64,000 nt of DNA from Arsukibacterium indicum (GTDB lineage: Bacteria > Pseudomonadota > Gammaproteobacteria > Enterobacterales > Alteromonadaceae). A program made the position numbers and the translations under genes. Where the stretch lies: assembly GCF_019100565.1 (NCBI RefSeq), contig NZ_JAHRID010000003.1, positions 496,001 to 560,000 of the forward strand, given 5' to 3'. Shown piece by piece: positions 25,673 through 34,219 of this stretch. Position 1 is the stretch's first letter, and each line of letters starts with the position of its first letter. The notes below the pieces were generated by a model. The model was not told the DNA's origin. It did no database searches and saw nothing but the letters and a program-made list of their open reading frames with translations.

Positions 25673-26992
25673 GTGCGCACTACTGAACTTGTATCCGGAT
25701 TTCGCCAGTCAGCTCCCTATGTTAATGCTCACCGTGGCAAAACCTTCGTGGTAATGCTGGGCGGCGAAGCTATTACCCAACCAGGGTTTCGCAGCATTAT
25801 TAATGATATAGCACTGCTAAACAGCCTTGGAATTAAAATTGTACTGGTGTATGGCGCCAGACCACAAATTAACCAGGCGCTGGGCCAAGCAGGACTTGAG
25901 CCTACTTACCATAACCGGGTTAGAGTAACCGATGACGACTCGTTCAAGCTGATTAAACAGGTAGCCGGAGCACTGCAACTGGATATTACCGCCCGCTTAT
26001 CGATGAGTTTAAGCAACACCCCGATGCAGGGCGCTCAGATAAACGTGGTAAGTGGTAACTTTGTCATAGCCCAGCCACTGGGCGTGGACGAAGGCATTGA
26101 TTATCATCATAGTGGCAAAGTGCGCCGGATTGATGTTAACGGTATCCGCCGTCAGTTAGATCACAACGGCATTGTGCTGATGGGGCCCATTGCCGCATCG
26201 GTAACCGGTGAAAGCTTTAATTTAACTGCCGAGGATATTGCCACCCAGGTCGCGATTAAGCTGAAAGCCGATAAAATGATTGGTTTTAGCGAGGTTGGCG
26301 GCATAACTGAGCCAGACGGCGACATTATTGCTGAATTAATGCCAAATGAAGCCGAAAATATTTTAGAAGAACTTTCGGAAAACAAATCAGCGTGTCCTGG
26401 CACCCTGGCGTTTTTACATGCAGCCATTACTGCCACCCGTGGTGGCGTGCCACGCTGCCACTTAGTCAGTTATGATGAAGACGGTGCCTTACTGCAGGAG
26501 TTATTTTCCCGAGACGGTATCGGCACCCAGATTGTTACCGAGTCAGCTGAAAAGTTACGCCGCGCTACCATTCGCGATATTGGCGGCATTCTGGATTTAA
26601 TCCGCCCGCTGGAGCAACAGGGTTTGCTGGTACGCCGCTCGCGCGAGCAACTGGAAATGGAGATTGACTACTTTACCCTGATTGAGCGCGATGGCCTGGT
26701 GATTGGCTGTGCGGCACTTTATCCGTTTGTTGATGAAAACGTGGGCGAATTTGCCTGTCTGGCGGTACATCCCGACTACCGGGATGCCGACCGCGGCTAC
26801 CTGCTGTTGAAACATATTATTCAGCAGGCCCGCCAGCGTCGCTATGACAAAGTATTTGCCCTGACCACCCGCAGCATTCACTGGTTTTTAGAGCAGGGCT
26901 TTGAGCTGGTTACCGTTGACGATTTGCCCAGCCAGAAAAAGCAGCTATACAACTATCAGCGCCGCTCAAAGATCCTGGCGTTAACCCTGTAA
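25673..26992 (+). CDS. argA: Amino-acid N-acetyltransferase (N-acetylglutamate synthase)
   Basis: 439 residues from GTG 25673, preceded by AAGGAAG; a TTG at 25598 would add an unsupported tail. The N-terminal amino-acid-kinase-like domain ([23 protein letters not shown]) binds arginine for feedback control in the family. The C-terminal GNAT domain ([37 protein letters not shown]) acetylates glutamate with acetyl-CoA, the first step of arginine synthesis. Length matches E. coli ArgA. It is convergent with the chemoreceptor gene, with 18 bases between the stops. I saw no clear ARG box upstream. Confidence 0.93.
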   Translation: MRTTELVSGFRQSAPYVNAHRGKTFVVMLGGEAITQPGFRSIINDIALLNSLGIKIVLVYGARPQINQALGQAGLEPTYHNRVRVTDDDSFKLIKQVAGALQLDITARLSMSLSNTPMQGAQINVVSGNFVIAQPLGVDEGIDYHHSGKVRRIDVNGIRRQLDHNGIVLMGPIAASVTGESFNLTAEDIATQVAIKLKADKMIGFSEVGGITEPDGDIIAELMPNEAENILEELSENKSACPGTLAFLHAAITATRGGVPRCHLVSYDEDGALLQELFSRDGIGTQIVTESAEKLRRATIRDIGGILDLIRPLEQQGLLVRRSREQLEMEIDYFTLIERDGLVIGCAALYPFVDENVGEFACLAVHPDYRDADRGYLLLKHIIQQARQRRYDKVFALTTRSIHWFLEQGFELVTVDDLPSQKKQLYNYQRRSKILALTL

Positions 26993-27010
26993 CGCTATTA
27001 AACCAAGCGG

Positions 27011-28921
27011 CTATACAATAAACCGGTCTATCAGCCGGTTAAGCTCACCCGACAACTGGCGCAGTTTTACACTGAACTCTGCCAGTTTAGTGGCTGAGCC
27101 GGTGCTTTCGTCAACCAACTGGGCAACGTTATGCACACTTTGCCCCAGATGTTGCACTACCGCAGCCTGCTCATCCGTAGCGGTAGCTACCTGCCGGTTC
27201 AGCTGGTCCAGCTCCCGGATACCGTCAACAATGTGCTGTAATTCCGCCGTCGCCTGCTGCATGGCCTGCGCACTCTCGCTGGCCTGTTGTTTACCTTGCT
27301 CAGCTGCACCTACTGCCTGCTGCGACTCTGCCTGTAACTGATTAATCATCTGCTGAATCTCATCAGTCGCGTTGGCGGCGCGCTGGGCAAGCTGCCGAAC
27401 TTCGTCGGCAACCACGGCAAAACCACGACCATGTTCACCCGCCCGGGCAGCTTCTATTGCCGCGTTTAATGCCAGTAAGTTAGTTTGTTCGGAAATAGCC
27501 CGGATAACATTAAGAATGCCGCCGATTTTATCGCTGTTTTTAGCAAGCGTTGTTACTACCGCGGCAATATGATCCACTTCAAGAGTAAGCTTTTGCAGGC
27601 TTTGGCTGGTATTGCTGATTACTGCAAGCCCCCTGCTGGCATTTTGATTTGTATGTTCTGCTGTATCTGCTGCTTTTGCGGCATTTCCAGCCACTGCGCT
27701 TATGGTATTTGACAACTCTTCAATTGCAGTGGCAATACCGGCCAGTTTGTCGCGCTGATCCTGGGCCAAATCACGGTTTTTGCTGGCGCTGTCATCTACC
27801 TGAGTAGCCGACTGCTGTAATTGTTCACTTTGCTGATGCAACCGGGTAATCAGACCATGAATTTTTTCGACGAAATTGTTAAAGCCGCTACCTATCTGCC
27901 TGACCTCCAGCGCACCATCTGCAGGCAAACGTTGCCGTAAATCACCTTCACCCTCGCCAATGTTTTGCAGGGTTTCTGCCACAGAATGCAGACGGCGGGT
28001 TAAAGAGCTGGCCAGTAACCAGGCCAGTAAGCCCGCTATCAGCGTGGCTGCTAAGCCTGTTAACAACAAGGTGTTACGTAATTGCCGCACCGGGGACAGC
28101 ACTTCAGCCAGCGGCACCTGCGCCACCACAGACCATACCGTGCCCTGCACCGGCACACTTACCAGTAATAAATCGTCAGTTACCTGGGTGCGCAAAACCG
28201 TTCCCGCTACCAATTTTTCGGTTACGGTACTGCCGTATAACTGCGCCATGGTTTGCTTGCCAATCAGACTGGTGTCGGGGTGAATAACAATATTCCCATC
28301 TCCATCTGCCAGATAAGCCAGCCCCGTATCGGCAATCCGCACTTTGCTGAGAAAGTCGACCATTTGCTGCAGCGATACGGCAATGCCCGACAAGCCACGG
28401 CCATTTAGCTGCTGATAATTAACAAACATCCGTACCTTGCCGCCAGGCTCAGTGAACAAACTGACGTTGGTGGCGGCTGCCGAATCCCTGAACGCAAAAA
28501 ACCAGCCGTCTTCCTGCTGATTCAGTACCCGCAGAAAACCATCCTGATTCCAGTAGCGGCCAGTTTGCCTATCTGCCCAGGAAGCGGCGTCAAGACCAAG
28601 CTGATTTTTAACATTGCGGATTTGCTGCAGGAGTAAGGCTTCCTGCTGGCCAGAGAAACCTTGCTCAGCCCATTGCAAAATATAAGGGTTTTCAGCCAAC
28701 TGACGGGTTGCTGTGGTCATCTGGCTTACCTGGCTTTCCAGAGTCTGGCTAATCTGGCGCACCACCGCCGGCATTTCATGCTGCAGCATCCGGTTAACAA
28801 CCAGCTGTTTCGCCTGACGGTAGGCGAGCACACCGCTTAAAACTGAACTGAGTAATATCAGTAGAACCAATACCAGCACAAATTGCTGTTTAACTGTCAT
28901 CTTATTAAAAGAAGAAACCAT
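27011..28921 (-). CDS. Methyl-accepting chemotaxis protein
   Basis: 636 residues: TM1 at about 12-33, a periplasmic Cache-type sensor at 35-280 (with AWEQ-like and [11 protein letters not shown] segments), TM2 at about 282-304, HAMP to about 360, and a long signalling coiled coil with the invariant tip [20 protein letters not shown]. It binds a small extracellular ligand and controls CheA. The [16 protein letters not shown] pattern is typical of dCache domains that bind amino acids or organic acids. There is no C-terminal CheR-tethering pentapeptide (it ends LIDRFIV). No che genes are nearby. Confidence 0.93.
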   Translation of the reverse strand: MVSSFNKMTVKQQFVLVLVLLILLSSVLSGVLAYRQAKQLVVNRMLQHEMPAVVRQISQTLESQVSQMTTATRQLAENPYILQWAEQGFSGQQEALLLQQIRNVKNQLGLDAASWADRQTGRYWNQDGFLRVLNQQEDGWFFAFRDSAAATNVSLFTEPGGKVRMFVNYQQLNGRGLSGIAVSLQQMVDFLSKVRIADTGLAYLADGDGNIVIHPDTSLIGKQTMAQLYGSTVTEKLVAGTVLRTQVTDDLLLVSVPVQGTVWSVVAQVPLAEVLSPVRQLRNTLLLTGLAATLIAGLLAWLLASSLTRRLHSVAETLQNIGEGEGDLRQRLPADGALEVRQIGSGFNNFVEKIHGLITRLHQQSEQLQQSATQVDDSASKNRDLAQDQRDKLAGIATAIEELSNTISAVAGNAAKAADTAEHTNQNASRGLAVISNTSQSLQKLTLEVDHIAAVVTTLAKNSDKIGGILNVIRAISEQTNLLALNAAIEAARAGEHGRGFAVVADEVRQLAQRAANATDEIQQMINQLQAESQQAVGAAEQGKQQASESAQAMQQATAELQHIVDGIRELDQLNRQVATATDEQAAVVQHLGQSVHNVAQLVDESTGSATKLAEFSVKLRQLSGELNRLIDRFIV

Positions 28922-29011
28922 GCCAACCCCGTAATGGCTATTTTCATGGCAGAAATCATACTGAATTCAGATGACAATGCGAGCTTTTATCGCAACAAAA
29001 AAATTGCAGAA

Positions 29012-30088
29012 TTACTCTGTAGCACTCTCGGAAACAGCTTGCCGAACCTGCCTGGCCAGTGCGCGGGCAGTGGTCCATTTACCACCCGAAACCGTCAGTA
29101 GCTGTCCCTGCCAGTTAAGCTGATATTCGCGGCTGGCCTTACTGGCATTCTCGCTGCCGCCCAGTAATGGCCGTACGCCGGCAAAATCGGCCAGCACGTC
29201 GTCTGGCTTTGCGGCAGGTTGGAAGTAATGATTATAGGTTGCCAGTAAATAATCCCGTTCTTCAGCCGAGCAGGCAATGGGCTCATCCAGCTGTTGTCTT
29301 ACCTCTGTTGTTCCTAACAGGGTATTCCCCTGATAAGGCAGCACAAAAATAATGCGTGCCTCAGCGGGCACTTCCAGCATATGGCCATACCGGCTTATTG
29401 GCGGCAACAGTAAATGGCTGCCACGCACCAGATCAAGTGGCTGCTGCTCCAGGCCTGACTTTGCCAGCAGCTGCTGGCTCCATGGCCCTGCCACATTGAT
29501 AACCCGGTCATATTGCTGCCAACCGCTTTCAAGCAGAATGCGGCCATCGGTGCTTACCTGTATAACCGGGCTATGTTCTGAAAGCTGAACGCCCGCTTTG
29601 CTGCATTGCGCGGCCATCCACAAACCAAGTTTACGGTCGTCCATCTGGCCATCAAAAAATAAATAAGCGCCAAGCAGCCCTTCTGCTTTCAACGTGGCAG
29701 AGCAACGCAGCGCCTGTGCAGCATTCAGCCAGCGATGACGGCCTATGCCCTTTCGTCCGGCAAAGGCATCATATAGCCATAAGCCAATTTTCAGTTGCCA
29801 GCGGGATCGGCGCGAGTCGCTATATATCGGGTAAAGAATGGGTAACCGCCGGGTCAGCTGCGGCGCCTTTTTTAACCACCAGCGCCGCTCCTGCAATGCT
29901 TCCCGTACTAAACGAAACTCGCCTTGCTCCAGATATCGCAACCCCCCATGCAGTAATTTAGAAGAAGCACTGCTGGTGGCCGCCATCAGGGTGTCGCGCT
30001 CAAATACCGTTACCTGATGACCTGCCAGCGCCAATTGCCAGGCACTGGACAAGCCATTAATGCCTCCACCCACTATCGCCAGCTTCAT
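29012..30088 (-). CDS. FAD-dependent oxidoreductase, short glycerol-3-phosphate dehydrogenase-like
   Basis: 358 residues, about 140 shorter than GlpD. The Rossmann motif GGGINGLSSAWQLA (7-20), SSKLLHGGLRYLEQGEFRLV and the C-terminal GGKWTTARALA are characteristic of the GlpD/DAO family, which oxidises glycerol-3-phosphate to dihydroxyacetone phosphate with FAD. The C-terminal helical cap of GlpD is missing, and the gene ends naturally rather than by frameshift. Expected at the inner-membrane face, feeding electrons to quinone. No glpF/glpK lies nearby. The substrate may differ from glycerol-3-phosphate. Confidence 0.82.
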   Translation of the reverse strand: MKLAIVGGGINGLSSAWQLALAGHQVTVFERDTLMAATSSASSKLLHGGLRYLEQGEFRLVREALQERRWWLKKAPQLTRRLPILYPIYSDSRRSRWQLKIGLWLYDAFAGRKGIGRHRWLNAAQALRCSATLKAEGLLGAYLFFDGQMDDRKLGLWMAAQCSKAGVQLSEHSPVIQVSTDGRILLESGWQQYDRVINVAGPWSQQLLAKSGLEQQPLDLVRGSHLLLPPISRYGHMLEVPAEARIIFVLPYQGNTLLGTTEVRQQLDEPIACSAEERDYLLATYNHYFQPAAKPDDVLADFAGVRPLLGGSENASKASREYQLNWQGQLLTVSGGKWTTARALARQVRQAVSESATE

Positions 30089-30266
30089 TAACGCTCCTTA
30101 AACTTATTAACAATGATACTTGTAGGCTCAGGAATTTACTGACTAAACTAGGTCAATGTCCGTTGTAATTTGTGGTAACGGCTGCCCGGCATCTTGTTAG
30201 CAACCAAAGCTAACCTGGTGTCTGCTGATCTACTGATACAGATTAACTGATGACGGAGCATAAACA

Positions 30267-31589
30267 ATGAAAACATGGCGAAATTGTGGCTATATACTCC
30301 TGCTGATAGCCATGCTGATTGGCTGCAGCGAGCCACCACAGCTGGCTGCTGTTAAACAGCAACTGGAAAAAGACCTTCCTGCTGGCTGGCAACTGACCGG
30401 CTTTAATGTTGAAGCCAGCGAAGAGACAGGCAGTAAGGTTGAACCGGTATGGCAATACCGGATTGTGGCCAGCATGGCACCCAAGGAGAACCTGCACTAT
30501 AGGGTTGGTAATTTACTGCAGACCGATATTCTGGAAGTTGCTCAGAAAAAGAAACAGCAATTTCAGTTGCACGGTATTGCGTACTCCAGCCTGGAAGCAG
30601 GTCAGTGGCGCAGCCGGCTCGATATTCAAACCGTGCCTCAATTCCGGCCGGGTAAACCTTTAGCAGCCTTTAGTCCGCAGCATGTACTGCAAGGCAGTTC
30701 AGATTATAAAAAACTGCTAAAACAGGCTAAGCAAAGTTTAACGGAGCAGCAACAGAAAATTGCGGTAGATGAAGAACAACTGGCAAAAGGTATCGCCCGT
30801 TATAACGAATTAAACCGCGAGCTGCAGGAGAAAACCCGGCTGTCGGCAGAGCAATTGGCCAGTTTACAACAGCAGTTTTCGCAACAACGGGCTGATTTAC
30901 AGCAGCAGGTTAGCAGCCAGAGCCGTGAGTTAAGCAGCCAGTTACAAGCTGAACGACAACAACAAACCGCTCTGTTTAAACAGGAATATGATAAAAAAGT
31001 GGCTGAAGTGGATGCTGAGCACCGGCTGGCAAGGGCTAACTTTTCTGCAGAGCGCACCCGTGCCCGGGAAGCACGTAGCGCCGCGCGAACCAAAACACGT
31101 GATGAGTTTTCCGCCGACACCAGCGCTGCCCGTAAAAATATGGCCCGGGCCGATTATACCGTCTACAAAGCAGAGTCCGATGAAAAGCTGCGACAAGCCT
31201 ATCAGCAGATTGAACAGCAATATCAGGTACAATTGGCTGAGCTGAAAAAGCAAGAAGATGAGCATAATGCAATCAGACGTAGCACACTGGATACCTTAAA
31301 TGCAGCTTACCGGCAACAGATAGCTGAGCTCAGCGACCAGCAAAGCAGCCAGAGCAATACGGTGCGGGCCGAACTGACACAACAGCAGCAGGACACCCGG
31401 GCCAAACTGGATGCAGAGTTGCAGCAAGCACGCAATAGTCATCAGGTAATGTTGCAGGATAATAACCGCCAGTTGACAGAGCTGAGAGTGCAACTGGACA
31501 GCCTGCAGCGTCAGCTAAGTGAAGCAAAAAATCAGTATGGCCAGCATAGTCAGTTATTAGCCCGGCTGGAAGCTGCGCCGGGCAACTAA
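30267..31589 (+). CDS. Coiled-coil lipoprotein of unknown function
   Basis: 440 residues with lipobox LIGCSE (acylated C20). Residues 20-150 form a mixed globular domain. Residues 155-440 form a very long coiled coil rich in Gln, Glu, Ala and Arg with few breaks (for example LQEKTRLSAEQLASLQQQFS). GGAG precedes the ATG. I recognise no family; the architecture suggests a periplasm-spanning or scaffold protein. It converges on proB with a 4-base stop overlap. Part of the Ala/Arg segment (about 265-300) is compositionally biased. Confidence 0.75.
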   Translation: MKTWRNCGYILLLIAMLIGCSEPPQLAAVKQQLEKDLPAGWQLTGFNVEASEETGSKVEPVWQYRIVASMAPKENLHYRVGNLLQTDILEVAQKKKQQFQLHGIAYSSLEAGQWRSRLDIQTVPQFRPGKPLAAFSPQHVLQGSSDYKKLLKQAKQSLTEQQQKIAVDEEQLAKGIARYNELNRELQEKTRLSAEQLASLQQQFSQQRADLQQQVSSQSRELSSQLQAERQQQTALFKQEYDKKVAEVDAEHRLARANFSAERTRAREARSAARTKTRDEFSADTSAARKNMARADYTVYKAESDEKLRQAYQQIEQQYQVQLAELKKQEDEHNAIRRSTLDTLNAAYRQQIAELSDQQSSQSNTVRAELTQQQQDTRAKLDAELQQARNSHQVMLQDNNRQLTELRVQLDSLQRQLSEAKNQYGQHSQLLARLEAAPGN

Positions 31590-32692
31590 GTCAGCAACAC
31601 TAAATCGTTGCGGTGTATTACCTCTTCACCGGGGCAGTATCCCAGCACCGCAGCGATATCTTTACTGTGCAAGCCAGCAATTTTCATTAACTCCTGCGCA
31701 CTATACTGGCAAATCCCTTTGGCCAGCGGTTGCTGGGCCTGGTCAACGATTAGTACCGCATCGCCTTTGTCAAAGCTGCCTTTGCTGCTGATAATGCCAC
31801 TGGCAAGTAACGACGCGCCTTTACTACGCAGTGCAGCCTCAGCACCCTTATCCACTTCAACAATACCATGCTGCTTTAAGCTATTGAGGATCCAATGTTT
31901 TTTGGCACTTAGCCGATCTTGCTGCCGGGCAAAACGGGTGCCAGCAGGTAAGTCATTCAGCAAGCGATCAAAGCTGCCGGCATCCTGACCATTAATAATC
32001 AGGGTGTCGATACCTGCTTTGGTGGCTTTTTCTGCTGCCTGAATTTTAGTCAACATGCCGCCGGTGCCAATAGCATGATGGCTGCCGCCGGCCATGCTGT
32101 AAATCGCAGGGGTAATTGCCGCGACTTCGCTAATGTGCCGGGCATCTGATACCAGCCTGGGGTTTGCCGTGTACAAACCGTCAATGTCTGAGCAAATTAC
32201 CAGCACATCAGCATCCACCACTATTGCCACCAGTGCCGCCAGATTGTCGTTATCGCCCAGCTTCAGCTCTGCCGTTGCCACCGAGTCGTTCTCGTTGACA
32301 ATCGGCAGCACCTGGTTAGCCAGCAGCGTGCGCAGGGTGTTATCGATATTCAGGTAACGGCGGCGATGTTGCAGGTCGTCATGGGTAAGCAGGATCTGAG
32401 CACAATCAAAGTCGAACAGCTGGCTCCAGCAAGCCATCATCCGGCTCTGACCAACTGCTGCCATGGCTTGTTTTATGTTAATTGGCAGAGGCTGTTGCTT
32501 AGCGGCAATGGCGTTGCGCCCGGCTGCTACACTGCCGGAAGACACCAGTACCACCTCTTTACCTGCCAGGCGGCATTCAGCAATAAAGCGGGCGATGGTT
32601 AACAAATAACGGGTAGAGCACCCATGCGCGGCCGGCGCAATTAAGGCACTGCCTACTTTAATAACGATACGACGCCATGACGTAAAAGCCAT
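31586..32692 (-). CDS. proB: Glutamate 5-kinase
   Basis: 368 residues: an N-terminal amino-acid kinase domain (KVGSALIAP at 12-20, SSGSVAAG, VNENDSVA, DVLVICSDIDGLY, GTGGMLTKIQAA) and a C-terminal PUA domain (from about 280). It phosphorylates glutamate, the first committed step of proline synthesis, and is feedback-inhibited by proline in the family. GGGAG lies before the ATG. The usual partner proA is not adjacent on either side, so the pair is split in this genome. It ends in a 4-base overlap with the coiled-coil lipoprotein gene. Confidence 0.94.
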   Translation of the reverse strand: MAFTSWRRIVIKVGSALIAPAAHGCSTRYLLTIARFIAECRLAGKEVVLVSSGSVAAGRNAIAAKQQPLPINIKQAMAAVGQSRMMACWSQLFDFDCAQILLTHDDLQHRRRYLNIDNTLRTLLANQVLPIVNENDSVATAELKLGDNDNLAALVAIVVDADVLVICSDIDGLYTANPRLVSDARHISEVAAITPAIYSMAGGSHHAIGTGGMLTKIQAAEKATKAGIDTLIINGQDAGSFDRLLNDLPAGTRFARQQDRLSAKKHWILNSLKQHGIVEVDKGAEAALRSKGASLLASGIISSKGSFDKGDAVLIVDQAQQPLAKGICQYSAQELMKIAGLHSKDIAAVLGYCPGEEVIHRNDLVLLT

Positions 32693-32768
32693 AACACACT
32701 CCCGCTTAATAATGGCAGCAGCTTACGATTCAGGTGTCTATATGTCTATAAATTTTTAAGCACGGACC

Positions 32769-33281
32769 TTAATTACGCACCATAGCAACGTCACACTCAC
32801 CTGCAGTTAAATGCGTAAAGTTACCGTAAGCGGCGATGACCAGTTCCTGCTCGGTATACCGGCGCACATGCCAACTTACCTGGCCACTGCCAAACGCGGG
32901 ATGATCAATGACAAAATTGCCCGTTTGCTGGCGGATATTGTAATTAAAGGTGTCATGGCGCTGGCCTTGCTGAATATGCTGCGTCATTTTATTTTCAGCA
33001 AATACCCAGGTTTTGCTCAGCGTTTCATCGCGGTAAACCGTGCCGTCAAGTACCTTAGACGTACCCAGTTCACACCAGCTACCCGCCAGCAACGCCAGCG
33101 GCTTCTGCGCTTCACGCTCACCGAACAGCATGTTAATTTGCGCTTCATCTCCGCTAACGCAAGGCGAGCCCTGAAAAACGACGCTGCCATCAGCTGCAGT
33201 GCACTTAAACACACTTGCGTGGACTTGCATTGCCCATCCCAAAACTAATAGAAAGCAAAAACAACGAATTATAGTTATCAT
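32769..33281 (-). CDS. Exported DUF4124-type protein
   Basis: 170 residues with a signal peptide (cleavage near VHA-SVF). The start of the mature part, VFKCTAADGSVVFQGSPC, is the DUF4124 signature of a small Cys-paired beta motif found in many proteobacterial periplasmic proteins. The rest (residues 60-170) is a beta-rich domain with YRDETLSKTWVFAENK and GQVSWHVRRYTEQELV and no known family. Function unknown. A second DUF4124-type gene with a different tail is at 37019-37471. Confidence 0.78.
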   Translation of the reverse strand: MITIIRCFCFLLVLGWAMQVHASVFKCTAADGSVVFQGSPCVSGDEAQINMLFGEREAQKPLALLAGSWCELGTSKVLDGTVYRDETLSKTWVFAENKMTQHIQQGQRHDTFNYNIRQQTGNFVIDHPAFGSGQVSWHVRRYTEQELVIAAYGNFTHLTAGECDVAMVRN

Positions 33282-33507
33282 TAAAATACGTCCTGATTAT
33301 CCCTAAACAGCAGGCAGCCATTCTTGCCACCCAAAACCTGCTTACCTTACCCAATAATACGGGAAAAGGGAATTCTATTTACATTAAGTCTACAAGTGCT
33401 GAAAAGTTAAAACGTAAAGAAAGTACACCCACTTAAGCAAATTATTAAGTTCAGCAGCAATTCAGAGAACGGTGCTATGCTCAACCTGTAATTTTAAGGA
33501 GCTTGTT

Positions 33508-34140
33508 ATGAAATTGATGTCTTTTGCAGTTACAACCCTTGTCGCCAGCCTGGTGCTGGCTGGCTGTGCTAACCAGTCTAACGCAACCAGAGGTGCCGCC
33601 ATTGGTGCCGTAGCCGGTGCTATTGCAGGTAAAGCTACCGGCAACCATAAAGATAAACGGCTGGTGATTGGCGCCGCTGTTGGCGCCCTGGCTGGCGCCG
33701 CTGTCGGTAGCTACATGGACAATCAGGAAAAAGCGATGCGCGAAGAACTGAGCGGCTCTGGTGTAAGAGTTATTCGCGAAGGCGATATATTGAAACTGGA
33801 CATTCCGGCCCAGCTAACCTTTGATATTAACCGCTCTGACATTAAATCGAATTTATATCCGGTTTTTAATGATATCGCCAAAGTACTGCGCGAATATGAA
33901 AAAACCATGTTGGTGATTGCCGGCCATACCGACGATACCGGTCCGTATCAGTACAATATGAACCTGTCAATGGCGCGGGCAGACGCCGTGAAAAACTATT
34001 TAATGGCGCAAAATGTGCAATCTATCCGGTTAGAAACTCAGGGCTACGGCCCGAACTATCCGGCAGTACCCAACACGTCAGACGCCAACCGGGCGCAAAA
34101 CCGCCGGGTAGAAATTCATATTGAGCCAATTGTTGAATAG
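33508..34140 (+). CDS. OmpA-family lipoprotein (YiaD-like)
   Basis: 210 residues from ATG 33508, preceded by AAGGAG; the frame reaches 33472 without a ribosome site. The lipobox LVLAGCAN gives an acylated Cys. A glycine-zipper segment follows (GAAIGAVAGAIAGKATG, VIGAAVGALAGAAVGSYMD). The C-terminal OmpA/Pal peptidoglycan-binding domain has TFDINRSDI, IAGHTDDTGPYQYN, LSMARADAVKNYL and NRRVEIHI. It is expected to tie the outer membrane to peptidoglycan. A strong bidirectional terminator follows. Confidence 0.92.
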   Translation: MKLMSFAVTTLVASLVLAGCANQSNATRGAAIGAVAGAIAGKATGNHKDKRLVIGAAVGALAGAAVGSYMDNQEKAMREELSGSGVRVIREGDILKLDIPAQLTFDINRSDIKSNLYPVFNDIAKVLREYEKTMLVIAGHTDDTGPYQYNMNLSMARADAVKNYLMAQNVQSIRLETQGYGPNYPAVPNTSDANRAQNRRVEIHIEPIVE

Positions 34141-34164
34141 CTGTCCAGGCTAACCGACATAAAG

Positions 34165-34190
34165 AAAACAGCGCCATTTGGCGCTGTTTT
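34165..34190. terminator. Bidirectional terminator between the OmpA-like and receptor genes
   Basis: A perfect 11-bp stem (AAAACAGCGCC at 34165-34175 with 34180-34190) and a 4-base loop have A/T runs at both ends. It lies between the convergent OmpA-like gene and third receptor gene. Confidence 0.85.
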
Positions 34191-34219
34191 AGTTCAGGAC
34201 TGAAATTTTTTAGTGTCGA

